A DNA stretch of 64,000 nt. It comes from Allohahella sp002354735 (GTDB lineage: Bacteria > Pseudomonadota > Gammaproteobacteria > Pseudomonadales > Oleiphilaceae). The stretch is from positions 4,340,001-4,404,000 of the forward strand of contig NZ_CP172312.1 in NCBI RefSeq assembly GCF_047946665.1. Reading direction: 5' to 3'. Positions 1 to 8,921 of the stretch are shown here, piece after piece. Under the pieces are notes generated by a model. It was not told the DNA's origin. It did no database searches and worked only from the letters and a program-made list of their open reading frames with translations. Each line of letters opens with the position of its first letter. Positions within the stretch are counted from its first letter, which is position 1. The translations under genes were made by a program, and so were the position numbers.

Positions 1-1313
1 GAGGTGTGGGCGGTATCTCGAACGCCCAAGGTATGGTCTACCCATGCCACGTAGCCATCGGAACCGTTACAGCGAAACTGGGAAACCAGATCGAGTTCAG
101 TAACGCCTGACCCGAGTTCGGCGGCCCAGCGACGAATCTCAGCCACGCGGCCGATATCCTGCAAAGTAACTCGCTGAGCTTCGTCGATGAAGAACACGCT
201 GAGCTTGGAGCAGATGATAAGCTCCATGATCTGATTCTTGCCGAGGTTGCCGTAAAGTCCAGACTTCTCGTTCAGCCGGTGAGCTTCATCTACCAGTAGC
301 ACATCGAAGAAGTCCGGTTCGGTTTCAAAATATCCACCAGAGCCTTTGAACATGTTGTCGATATGGGTTTTCTTTCGACTCCCCGTTAGCAGCTTCTTGT
401 AGACCTCTCTCGGTGCGGCGTTCTTCGACACGTACTGGACGAGCAGCTCTCGCTTCGTGAGTTCTGCGAGTAGGTTGATGGCCACAACCGATTTGCCTGT
501 GCCAGGGCCGCCTCTGATGACAAGCGTGTTTTTGCGGCCATTCTTGGCTTTGTGGGCCAGATCAATAGCCGTTTCATACACCAGCTTCTGCTCATCTATC
601 ATGAGGAACTCGACATTCCCGTCGAGCATCGAAGCTAACGCATCCGCCAGATTTTTGGACGGCTTGATAACACCATGTTCAATGCGATACATGATGTTAT
701 CGCTATCGCCGTACCGCACATGTTGCTTGAAGAACTCAGCAAGCATGAGAGCGTCCTGCGAAATGAAAACAGGCGCCTTCGCGGTGTGCTCGTGATAGAA
801 GGGATCGTTGATTGGTTGTCGAGACCGCATGTTGTGCAAATAGGCACAGGGTCTCAAGGTGATGCTCTCGTTCCGCACGGTCTCGTTATAGTCGTGAATC
901 AGCGCGGCGTATGACCAAGCTTGGTAGGAGGGATGAGGGGTTTCGCGGTCAGTTTTGTTCAGCCATGTTCGGACAATTGCATCCTTCGTCGTAATTTCCG
1001 CTTCCTGCCATTGCTTGAGTTCAACGATAATCGCAGTGTCTCGCCGCTCGCTGTCCTTGCCGGTGAGAATGAAGTCGACTCTGCGATTGGTCAGCGGAAT
1101 GTTGTACTCGATGGCGACGCCTGCAGAATCGGGGATCGCCTCGTCCCAGAGCACCTGTGAAATGTACTGCAGTGAATTTTCCCAGGACAGTGTTTCTGAT
1201 CGCGGGGAGTTACGATTAAGCGCTCTTCTGACCTCCGCCTCGATCATCTGAGAGATCTTGTTGGATCTCACGTCAGTGATACAACGCTTTTTGTCGGCGC
1301 TATATACCAGCAT
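1..1313 (-). CDS. PD-(D/E)xK-like domain + DUF2075 P-loop ATPase, 3' end cut by window
   Basis: At least 437 residues are present; the C-terminus lies beyond the window edge. Residues about 70-102 show RVDF (D80) followed by IVELK (E98, K100), a pattern of the PD-(D/E)xK nuclease fold. A DUF2075 superfamily-1-like NTPase follows: Walker A GGPGTGKS at about residue 267, Walker B LLVDEAHR at about 340, and the family signature FRCNGSDGYVAW near the cut end. The ATG start at 1313 lies 11 nt after the stop of the MazG-like gene, so the two are almost surely cotranscribed. DUF2075 proteins are uncharacterised ATPases or helicases that recur in defence islands. A role in DNA or RNA surveillance is inference; the nuclease assignment rests on motif spacing only. 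Confidence 0.8.
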   Translation of the reverse strand, partial: MLVYSADKKRCITDVRSNKISQMIEAEVRRALNRNSPRSETLSWENSLQYISQVLWDEAIPDSAGVAIEYNIPLTNRRVDFILTGKDSERRDTAIIVELKQWQEAEITTKDAIVRTWLNKTDRETPHPSYQAWSYAALIHDYNETVRNESITLRPCAYLHNMRSRQPINDPFYHEHTAKAPVFISQDALMLAEFFKQHVRYGDSDNIMYRIEHGVIKPSKNLADALASMLDGNVEFLMIDEQKLVYETAIDLAHKAKNGRKNTLVIRGGPGTGKSVVAINLLAELTKRELLVQYVSKNAAPREVYKKLLTGSRKKTHIDNMFKGSGGYFETEPDFFDVLLVDEAHRLNEKSGLYGNLGKNQIMELIICSKLSVFFIDEAQRVTLQDIGRVAEIRRWAAELGSGVTELDLVSQFRCNGSDGYVAWVDHTLGVRDTAHT

Positions 1314-1324
1314 CTCAGGTGCGC

Positions 1325-1675
1325 CTATAAATCAGTGTATTTGGTGGCGTTACCCCTTGCTTTCGCTACAGGATATTTGCGCTCGTTCTTTTCAAGCTTG
1401 CGTTTCGAGGCTTCGAGAATATCTATACCCAATTTGTCAGCAAGACGGACTAGGTAAAGTTGAATGTCGGCGATCTCGTCAGCAACTGCTGTACGCTTTT
1501 TGTCATCTAGAGAGGCTGACTCTGCTTCGCTGAGCCACTGAAAACATTCAGCCAACTCCCCCACCTCACCTGCAAGTGCCATGGTAATGTTTTTAGGAGA
1601 GTGGTACTGGTCCCAATCTCTTTCCTGGGCGAACTGGGCCATTGCTTTGGTGAGGTATTCCAGGGAGTCAGTCAT
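1325..1675 (-). CDS. MazG-like nucleotide pyrophosphohydrolase
   Basis: This is a 116-residue all-alpha protein with the MazG/dCTPP1 metal-binding pattern: E37xxE40 in GEVGELAE and E67xxD70 in DEIADIQLYLVRLAD. Family members hydrolyse (d)NTPs to (d)NMP and pyrophosphate, and this short form resembles the house-cleaning RS21-C6/dCTPP1 type. The ATG at 1675 (MTDSLEYL) is chosen over a TTG 18 nt upstream because similarity to the family begins there. Neither start has a good ribosome binding site. It is the first gene of a two-gene unit with the DUF2075 ATPase. That context suggests conflict-related nucleotide control rather than general metabolism, which is inference. Confidence 0.8.
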   Translation of the reverse strand: MTDSLEYLTKAMAQFAQERDWDQYHSPKNITMALAGEVGELAECFQWLSEAESASLDDKKRTAVADEIADIQLYLVRLADKLGIDILEASKRKLEKNERKYPVAKARGNATKYTDL

Positions 1676-2329
1676 GGTGCGGTGGCTCTGCAAAAGGCTA
1701 AGTGTCCCACGGTAACTGAGCCGAACAAAGCGCTCTTTGCAGAAAGCAGCCCATCGGGGCGTGGAGTCAGGCGTGATAGCCGTTCATGTATGAACAGGTG
1801 CAACTTCATGTCGGGCAGCCTTTTTGACCGGCATGCGCAACGCCTGAGTATTGATGCTGGCCTAGTGCAAGGCCGACCGGGTGTCGCTGCGCTGCCATAG
1901 TCTTTCATCACCTCGTTCATCGGACGAAGCCAGAGGAATGTCTTGCCGTAGATCGAGCCCGCGCCTCTATTGCTATCGTAGTGTTCAGAACCGATGGGCG
2001 ATGCATGAATAGGAATAAGAGCGATCGAACGCTAGAGCTGAGATCTAGTTAATGAAAGAAGGCACCAATTTCTGCTGGTGACTCCCGCAACAGGTAATTT
2101 TCAATCCTATCCTGTCAGGGAGTATTCGACTTTCCCAGCTGTGACAAGCTTAAATTCCGCGCTTGATCGCTCTGACTCACTGATCAGCAAACCGAGTGAT
2201 AGGGGTACGGGACGTGCTTCCCCTATGTTGTTGATCTTCCTGAAATTCCTGCGATACTCGAAGCAAAGTGCAAGCTTGGTTATCCAGGCTTTTGAAGCGC
2301 ACAATTCAATTGGCTGTCGGGCTACAATT
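1676..2329. other. Long intergenic stretch with a possible minus-strand coding remnant
   Basis: No complete gene is visible. On the minus strand, about 1880-2030 reads as an uninterrupted, protein-like segment containing SPIGSEHYDSNRGAGSIYG and KTFLWLRPMNEVMKDYG, preceded by an in-frame TAG. It may be the decayed end of a gene that once preceded the MazG-like gene; I do not recognise the family. A small palindrome, GTTCAT-GT-ATGAAC, lies near 1782. From about 2078 an open frame runs into the next gene, but its first 84 codons do not look like protein. Confidence 0.3.
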
Positions 2330-3136
2330 ATGATGAGCATACTATCAATATTACTTGCATTAACTATATTTTTTCTGGGAATACTAAAGCCGACTAGAAG
2401 CTCTTGGAAGTACGCCTCAATATTAGCGGTTCTATTGTGCGGTGTTAATATATATAACTACTATGAGCAAGAAAATCTAAAAACGTTTTTCCTTAACGGC
2501 CTAGCAGATATAGCAACGAGAATTCACTGGGACGAGAGTTCGCTCACACTGAAGGTTTTCAACAGTATTGATAGGATAGAAGCAAGCGACGTCCAGGTCC
2601 AATTTAAGATATTTCCTAAGAACTCAATTATACTAACGGAGCTAGATATAGAAAAAACGGAATGCAAGTTGGATAATAAATTTGGATATGGCTACTTGTC
2701 GGAGAGAAAAGCGGTCGAAATTTATAAAAAATATGCAGAAACGGATGGTTCAATATACTTAGATAACGAGCGGAAAGAAGGAGTGGACCATTTATTTTTT
2801 AACGGGATAGAGAAAACGGAATTTGAATTCGGTGAAGGAGAAGTTTCGTTCCAGTTGGAACTAGGGCCCAACACGAATTCGAATTTTAGCTCTTTAGCGA
2901 AGCTGAACGGTGCTTACATAATCGCTTATATAAAAACTAACTATTCAGAAGGTGCAATGGCTCCCTGGGCTCAATTCAACCTAAAAACGAACGCAGGGAC
3001 CCATGCTATACATTTTACAACGAGTATATTCAGATTCCTTGAAGATGGAACTAAACAGCTCGAAACATCAAATGTCCGGTTGGCTGGCGTGTGCATACCG
3101 GATGATTTTTTCTTTAGCCCAAGCGAGGTAACATAA
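2330..3136 (+). CDS. AT-rich membrane protein of unknown function
   Basis: The 268-residue protein begins with two hydrophobic helices (about residues 3-20 and 29-46, the second ending in NIYNYY). A charged soluble domain of about 220 residues rich in beta-type sequence follows. The start at 2330 (ATG ATG) is chosen because the open frame upstream is low-complexity and unlike protein; no clear ribosome binding site precedes it. Base composition is visibly more AT-rich than all neighbours (many AAA, ATA and TTT codons), which points to recent horizontal acquisition. I do not recognise a family. It stands alone between two candidate defence modules on the same strand. Confidence 0.6.
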   Translation: MMSILSILLALTIFFLGILKPTRSSWKYASILAVLLCGVNIYNYYEQENLKTFFLNGLADIATRIHWDESSLTLKVFNSIDRIEASDVQVQFKIFPKNSIILTELDIEKTECKLDNKFGYGYLSERKAVEIYKKYAETDGSIYLDNERKEGVDHLFFNGIEKTEFEFGEGEVSFQLELGPNTNSNFSSLAKLNGAYIIAYIKTNYSEGAMAPWAQFNLKTNAGTHAIHFTTSIFRFLEDGTKQLETSNVRLAGVCIPDDFFFSPSEVT

Positions 3137-3308
3137 AAGTGGCTAACAAGACGTGGCATCGCATGGGCTGTCGATGATAGGCAAATATATAGCGCCTATG
3201 TGTTAGACAAAAACGGCGTTTCCTGCTGGGGAATGTTGATCTGGAGACGCCGGGCGCCTGAGCCATGTGGTTTCCAGATCGCTACTTTCAAGACATAAGG
3301 AAGATGCT

Positions 3309-6300
3309 ATGCCTTCGACTCGCCCTCCTCTTTTTTCCGGGGTTTACGAACGACTGCTTGATGAGGAATTGAACGAGGCGATTCAGTTCCACCCTGACCT
3401 GCAGGCGACCTTGCGTAAAATCGACGATGAGTCCAGTCCGCACGCCTACGCTCAGTTTGTTGGTCAAATATTGCAGCGGGCGCTGCGCTCGTGTGCTGTG
3501 GAAGAAAGACGTCCCTTGATCAACCGACTGCTCGAACTTTTAGCGGCGCGAGACGGGCTAGACTATCTACTGCGGCGACGATTGCTAGAACAAGAGCCGT
3601 GCCTCCTCACCGAGGTGCATCCCGCCCGCGAGGCAGGACAAGGCCGTAAGAGCTTGCCCCGTCCGGAGACTCCGTTAAGTTGTAGCGCCCTGTTGACCGG
3701 CCAGCGGGGAGATCCGCCGTTGGAGCATGAGCTGCGTGCTGAAATGGCGAGCGCAGACCGTGTCGACATCCTTGTATCGTTCATCAAATATTCCGGTCTC
3801 AGGCTGCTCATGCCAGCGATAGAAGCGCTGCAAGAGCGCGATGTTTTGATACGTATCATTTCTACCAGCTACATGGGGGCCAGCGATCCAGCAGCGCTGG
3901 AATATTTAGCACAGCAACCGCATTGTCAGGTCAGAATCGCTTATAACACCGACCATACCCGCCTTCACGCCAAGGCCTTCCATTTTGCACGAAATAGCGG
4001 CTACTCCACCGCTTACATCGGCTCTGCTAACATCTCTCATCCGGCTCTGACACAGGGTCTGGAGTGGACGCTCAAGGTGACTGCCCAGGATTCGCCGCAT
4101 ATCATCGAGCGCTTTAAAGCTGAGTTCGATGCCTATTGGCATCACGCCGAATTCGAGACGTTTACCGAAGTCAATTTTCCTCGTTTCCGTTCGATCATTG
4201 CTGGTTACAGAAAGGGAGACCACGAGAGCTATTCGTCCGGCCTCACACGCTTTTTCGCAGACATTACGCCGCGGCCTTTTCAGCAGCGGATACTGGGGGC
4301 GATTGCCGCCAGTCGTCAGGGCGGCTTCCATCGCAATCTGGTTGTGGCGGCTACCGGAACAGGGAAGACTGTTATCGCCGCGCTAGACTACCGACAAGCC
4401 TTCATATCGCAAGACACGAAGACGAAGCCGCGACTCTTGTTTGTCGTCCATCGAAAAGAGATTCTGCATGCGGCATTGGACTGCTTTCGCGCCGTGCTTC
4501 GCGACGCGAATTTTGGCGAGCTGCTGGTGGATGGTCAGCAACCAAAAGACTGGCAGCATGTCTTTGCTTCTGTGCAGAGCCTTGGCCGGCAGCTTCGCTT
4601 GGGAACGTTTGCGCCAGACCACTTTGAGCATCTCATAGTGGATGAAGCCCATCATGGAGCGGCGAGTAGCTACCGTCCCTTGTTCGATGAACTGAAGCCC
4701 AAGCAACTTGTCGGACTCACCGCCACGCCGGAGCGGATGGACGGCTCTTCAACATTACCGGACTTTGGCAATCGAATTACCGCCGAAATCCGTTTGCCAG
4801 AAGCGCTCAGGGAAAAACTGCTGTGTCCCTTCCACTACTTTGGCGTGACCGATAATGTAGATACTTCCGGTGAGGCTTTCTGGCGAAAGGGCCGCTATGC
4901 CATGGATGCATTGGAAAACGTCTATACAGGCGATGATCTGCGAGCCAAGCAGCGCGTCGATATCATCCTGCAGGCATTGGACCGCTACCAGCCGGACTTG
5001 ACCACGACTCGGGGAGTGGGTTTTTGCGCCGGAGTTCGGCATGCGCATTTTATGGCCGATCATTTCCGAAAGGCCGGGTTGTCCGCCGAAACGTTGTTGG
5101 GAGAAACCGCAGGAGACGCACGCGACGAGCGTCTACGCCGGTTCAAAGAAGGCTCACTCCAATTCCTGTTTACAGTTGACCTGCTGAGTGAGGGGGTAGA
5201 CATTCCAGAAATAAATCTGGTGCTGTTCCTAAGACCGACGGAAAGTCTGACAGTGTTTCTGCAACAACTCGGACGAGGATTGCGTCATGCCCCCGGCAAA
5301 GACTGTCTGACAGTGCTTGATATGGTCGGGCAAACCCATCATAGCTACCGTATTGACACGCGCTACGCTGCCTTGGTTGGCCGGCAGCGTGGGCGGATCG
5401 ATGATGAAATTCGCGACGACTTTCCCAGCCTACCACCTGGCTGCAGCATACAATTCGAGCGTGTCGCTCGGGAGCGAGTATTAGAGAAAGTCGACGCCGC
5501 TCTTAAAAATCTCAAAGTACTGGTTGGCGAAACGATCAGGACCTGGGGGCAGAGCAGCGACCAGCCCCTTACGTTTGGACACTTCATCGATATGACCGAT
5601 CTATCACCTATTCAGTTGTTGTCTAAACAAACCTGGTCCGCTTGGAAAGCCGAAGCACTGGGGCAAAGGCCCCTTGATGATCCGGACCTGACACTGCTCA
5701 GCCCAGCCCTTTCTCGACTCGCATTGCGCGACGATCCGGAAATACTGGGCTCGTTCTTTGAAGCGGATCATCGCGCTGATTCAGGGAATGTGTTGGTTGG
5801 TGACTCAGAGGATGCTTCGAAAAGAGCCACCATTCTGCACTATTTGAGATGGGGTAAATCAGGGAAACATTTGGGTATCTCGGAGGTGGCCGAATCAAGC
5901 CGCCGCTGGGAGCGCAACCCGTCGATCGTGCAAGATGCCGCCGAAATCGCGGCTTGGCGTCTTGCTCATCCTCAGCGGCCAGTAATCAATATTGATCTGC
6001 CTTTCGCGTGCGGTTTGAAGTTGCATGCTAGTTATAGTGCTTTGGAGATTAATGCAGCGTTGGGTTTGGCTAGTGTCGACTCCACCGGACCAATCGGAAC
6101 CGGCGTGGTCCACGCCAAGGATCTGAAGTGCTACGCGCACCTCATAACCTTTCAGAAAGACGACCGTCATTTCTCACCAACGACTCGCTATAGAGACTAC
6201 CCTATTAGTGGGACGGAGTTACATTGGGAAAGTAAGTCTACCATCACCCGCGCATCGCCGACTGGCCAGAACTATCTCAACTTCCATGACCGCGGGTACA

Positions 6301-6476
6301 CCATCCTGTTTTTTGCTCGGGTGACACAACAAGTAGAGCAGCAGAGGGCACCGTTCCAATTTTTAGGTCCAGCCTCGCATTTGATCAGCGCGGAAGGGGA
6401 TCGTCCAATTGCCATGGTATGGAAAATGAAATATCCAATGCCGGCGGGTTTGCTTGAGGAGACACTGCCGGTATAG
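3309..6476 (+). CDS. PLD-nuclease / SF2 helicase / DUF3427 protein
   Basis: The protein has 1055 residues. It carries a phospholipase-D-type nuclease domain with HAK (about residue 220) and GSAN motifs. An SF2 helicase core follows: motif I ATGTGKT at about 350, DEAHH at about 445, LTATPERMDG as motif III, and QQLGRGLRHAPGK as motif VI. A C-terminal DUF3427-type region completes it. This PLD-helicase-DUF3427 layout is a known family of likely restriction or defence helicases. ATG 3309 is used because AAGGA sits 8-9 nt upstream; an earlier in-frame GTG at 3267 lacks support. The same-strand DUF1643 gene follows after about 250 nt. Processing of foreign DNA is inferred, not shown. Confidence 0.88.
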   Translation: MPSTRPPLFSGVYERLLDEELNEAIQFHPDLQATLRKIDDESSPHAYAQFVGQILQRALRSCAVEERRPLINRLLELLAARDGLDYLLRRRLLEQEPCLLTEVHPAREAGQGRKSLPRPETPLSCSALLTGQRGDPPLEHELRAEMASADRVDILVSFIKYSGLRLLMPAIEALQERDVLIRIISTSYMGASDPAALEYLAQQPHCQVRIAYNTDHTRLHAKAFHFARNSGYSTAYIGSANISHPALTQGLEWTLKVTAQDSPHIIERFKAEFDAYWHHAEFETFTEVNFPRFRSIIAGYRKGDHESYSSGLTRFFADITPRPFQQRILGAIAASRQGGFHRNLVVAATGTGKTVIAALDYRQAFISQDTKTKPRLLFVVHRKEILHAALDCFRAVLRDANFGELLVDGQQPKDWQHVFASVQSLGRQLRLGTFAPDHFEHLIVDEAHHGAASSYRPLFDELKPKQLVGLTATPERMDGSSTLPDFGNRITAEIRLPEALREKLLCPFHYFGVTDNVDTSGEAFWRKGRYAMDALENVYTGDDLRAKQRVDIILQALDRYQPDLTTTRGVGFCAGVRHAHFMADHFRKAGLSAETLLGETAGDARDERLRRFKEGSLQFLFTVDLLSEGVDIPEINLVLFLRPTESLTVFLQQLGRGLRHAPGKDCLTVLDMVGQTHHSYRIDTRYAALVGRQRGRIDDEIRDDFPSLPPGCSIQFERVARERVLEKVDAALKNLKVLVGETIRTWGQSSDQPLTFGHFIDMTDLSPIQLLSKQTWSAWKAEALGQRPLDDPDLTLLSPALSRLALRDDPEILGSFFEADHRADSGNVLVGDSEDASKRATILHYLRWGKSGKHLGISEVAESSRRWERNPSIVQDAAEIAAWRLAHPQRPVINIDLPFACGLKLHASYSALEINAALGLASVDSTGPIGTGVVHAKDLKCYAHLITFQKDDRHFSPTTRYRDYPISGTELHWESKSTITRASPTGQNYLNFHDRGYTILFFARVTQQVEQQRAPFQFLGPASHLISAEGDRPIAMVWKMKYPMPAGLLEETLPV

Positions 6477-6723
6477 ATGGGCGGCTTGGAGCGTTTCCTT
6501 CTGAGTGTTCGGCTGATAAAAGCCGCCTCAACTTGCTGCCAGCAGCTCAACAGAGGGGTTGCTATGGCAGCGTAATTCAAGTCTAAGTGTGAACTCGGTA
6601 CCGGGGCGGTTACATGGAGATCGAGCTATGCTTGAGGAGAGCCGTGACGTATTAGGCGGATGCAGTGGTGCTCAGGATGAAACTCTCGAAAACTTTCGCC
6701 ACAGGATCTTCAGGAAAAATTCG

Positions 6724-7317
6724 ATGTTCGATATCTACGCAAACGCGAGAGATGATGCGTGGCGCTTTACTCTAGGCCAATCAGGGACACGGAAACTGCT
6801 GACGATCGGTTTAAACCCAAGCACAGCTACCAAAGAAAAGTCCGACCCCACTGCTACTCGAGTTCGAAAGGTCGCTCAAGATAACGGGTTTGACGGATTT
6901 ATCATGCTAAACCTTTATCCGATCCGCGCGACCGATTTCCGGACGCTACCTCGGGAAGTCGACGAGAAAGCATTAGCGCAGAACATTCGGACGATTGAAG
7001 CCCTCGTGGGCGCTGAAAAAGATCCAATAATCTGGGCTGCATGGGGTGAAAATATCGCATACCACAGTTTCTTTGAGCGGGCGCTCAGGGAACTCTATTC
7101 ACGACTGCAGCCGCGCAATGTGAACTGGGTTCATTTCGGTACCATCACTGCCTCAGGCCATCCTAGGCATCCATCTCGCCTCGCGTACGCTTGGAGCTTC
7201 TCTCCACTGGATATCGAATCCTACGTCGCTTCGCTGAACTCATCAGCACAAGCTAGGCACGGCCGGCTCAATGTACCTTCGGCTTTGCTCAAGGAGCCGA
7301 TACTTTCAGCTGACTGA
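6724..7317 (+). CDS. DUF1643 domain protein
   Basis: The 197-residue protein contains the DUF1643 signature: TIGLNPSTA, then DPTATRVRK, then MLNLYPIRATDFRTL, then a WAAWGE segment and GHPRHPSR near the end. The function of this family is unproven. ATG 6724 has AGGA about 8 nt upstream and places the domain at the expected distance from the N-terminus. An alternative ATG at 6628, with GGAG upstream, would add 32 residues that do not look conserved. It follows the helicase gene on the same strand, and the pair may form a module. An inverted repeat GGCGGCTT/AAGCCGCC lies between them (6483-6526). Confidence 0.8.
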   Translation: MFDIYANARDDAWRFTLGQSGTRKLLTIGLNPSTATKEKSDPTATRVRKVAQDNGFDGFIMLNLYPIRATDFRTLPREVDEKALAQNIRTIEALVGAEKDPIIWAAWGENIAYHSFFERALRELYSRLQPRNVNWVHFGTITASGHPRHPSRLAYAWSFSPLDIESYVASLNSSAQARHGRLNVPSALLKEPILSAD

Positions 7318-7596
7318 AATTTTCGCTCGCTGTCCAGCACCTCGACAGATGACCTGCTTCCTCGACATCCTCCTGATTAGGTACGTCCAAGTTACACCAA
7401 GAGCGCGACCAAAATAACGCAAGTATTTGTGCAGAGTCCGACCTACAACTAAGGTTAAGTTGCAAATCCGTAATGATTTGCTCCTCTTGGGAGCTTCGCC
7501 TTAGGCGGACCGCCCTTTTACGCAGCTCCGATAGCCATTGAAATGACGAATTTGGGAACGGAGCGCGACCCTGGCTGTTGATATGAGGAAAGAGAG
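7318..7596. other. Intergenic region, nothing recognised
   Basis: I see no gene, RNA or clear hairpin terminator here. GAGGAAAGAGAG just before 7597 is the ribosome binding site of the next reading frame. Confidence 0.5.
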
Positions 7597-8369
7597 ATGT
7601 TCAAGCTGTTAAAGAACACTACATGTCGAGTTTTACCAATTTGCGCGTCGTTTGTCTTGTCTGCATGCGGAGGAGGTGGGGGCTCGTCGGGCGGCGGGGC
7701 GAGACAGTAGCTGTTGCGACGACTGTGAAACCTGGCGCCTTCGTTACAGAGATACAGTACGAATCGGGGGAATTTGACGAAGCCCTCACCCTTCTGAGCC
7801 CTTCTGGAAAATTCGTATCGTTGGTGAGCGATACCGACGGGACCTTCGGAACCCTGACCTTTCGCAGCAATAACACCTTTTACGGCTCTGGCACCGACGT
7901 CTTCCTAGATGAGACTTGGCAGACCGTCGGGGGTTCCCTGGAAGGGAAGGTGATAAATGCAGAGACGCTTACAGCTACAGCTACCGGCCCGGGCTCTACC
8001 TCTTCGATCACGTTGGTTCGCGACAATGTATATAGCGATCTTGGTATATCTCTGCAGGCGATCTCAGGTACCTACCTGATGGTGGATACTGTCACGACGA
8101 CTATCACTATAGACACAAACGGTGCAGTTACGGGCCAGGACGACAGCGGCTGTACTTTCAACGGCACTGTGAGTATTCCCGACCCCAGCTACAATATTTT
8201 CGAAGCGGTCTTTTCTGCTGCTAATTGTGGCGACATTGATGGTGGCGCGTCTGGCGCTTTGAAAGACGGAAGTTACGAGGTGTTAGGGGCTTACGATCCA
8301 GATTTGCTAGAGCTCGAGCTCGCTGGTACTGATGGTGATGTGGTGGCCTTGTTCATAGGCGCCAAATAA
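7597..8369 (+). pseudogene. Lipoprotein gene with a frameshift after the signal peptide
   Basis: ATG 7597, preceded by a good GAGGAAAGAG ribosome binding site, encodes a lipoprotein signal peptide with lipobox LSAC followed by GGGGGSSGGG. That frame stops at a TAG near 7708. A long frame in the -1 register continues to 8369 and encodes a beta-rich domain (from ETVAVATTVKPG to VVALFIGAK) of the kind found after Gly-rich lipoprotein N-termini. Loss of one base in the G-rich tract at about 7672-7700 would restore a single protein of about 257 residues. This could be a true inactivation, a slippage-prone phase-variable tract or an assembly error. The lipid-anchored protein would sit in the outer membrane. 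Confidence 0.7.
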
Positions 8370-8697
8370 CGTTTGAAAGGACTGCTTCCGCAGCCCCGAA
8401 ACCTGCTAATACGATCGAGGTTCAGATCGCAGCACAACGCTGGTCTGCCAGTGCACCTCTCGAGGTTCGTCCCATAAGATAAGGATTGCTTTAGTTGTCA
8501 TGGGTTGTCCTTCATTGGTGTGATGAAAGGCTTGGCATGGATGACGTGCACTCTATGTTCAGACGCCAAGCGAGCCGAGACGCTGCAGGGCTTGGTGGGA
8601 AAGTGCTTACCATCTCTTTGCTTTAGCTTAGACGGCAATGCCAGTGTTTTGTTCGATATTCAGCTCCTCTTTTCTGAACAAATAATCTGCGCGGGCC
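8370..8697 (+). other. Intergenic region without recognised gene
   Basis: Nothing coding is recognised. A widely spaced inverted repeat, GCTTGGC/GCCAAGC, occurs near 8531 and 8565. The stretch ends in a fragment of a GGDEF gene, listed separately. Confidence 0.4.
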
Positions 8698-8766
8698 AGC
8701 AGCGCCGAGCTACAGGTCGTTCAGGCTGATCTGACGATGTACAAGGCCAAAGGGAACCGCGCAATC
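8698..8766 (+). pseudogene. GGDEF-domain gene fragment of about 70 bp
   Basis: The bases read VQADLTMYKAKG in frame, which is the conserved C-terminal motif of GGDEF domains. The nucleotide sequence aligns with 14788-14856 of the GGDEF-EAL gene in this window with only a few mismatches, including the shared start AGCAGCGCCGAG. Similarity fades on both sides, with weak traces to about 8795. It is a recombination or decay remnant of the same gene family as 13774 and 36183. Confidence 0.75.
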
Positions 8767-8921
8767 TCTGTCACTTTCAAATGCGTCCCAGCCTGCCTTA
8801 CTGCCTAGCGTCCGGATAACCCGGCGACCAAGGGGAGATAAGTCCAATTCCCGCGCCTAGCACTGAGATAGCCCTGACCTATACTTGGCAGACAATCCGT
8901 CTACCAAACGCGAGTCATTGA

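Noticed and set aside
2078..2329. Upstream 84-codon extension of the AT-rich membrane protein
   Set aside because: The residues are not protein-like and the double ATG at 2330 opens directly into a membrane helix.
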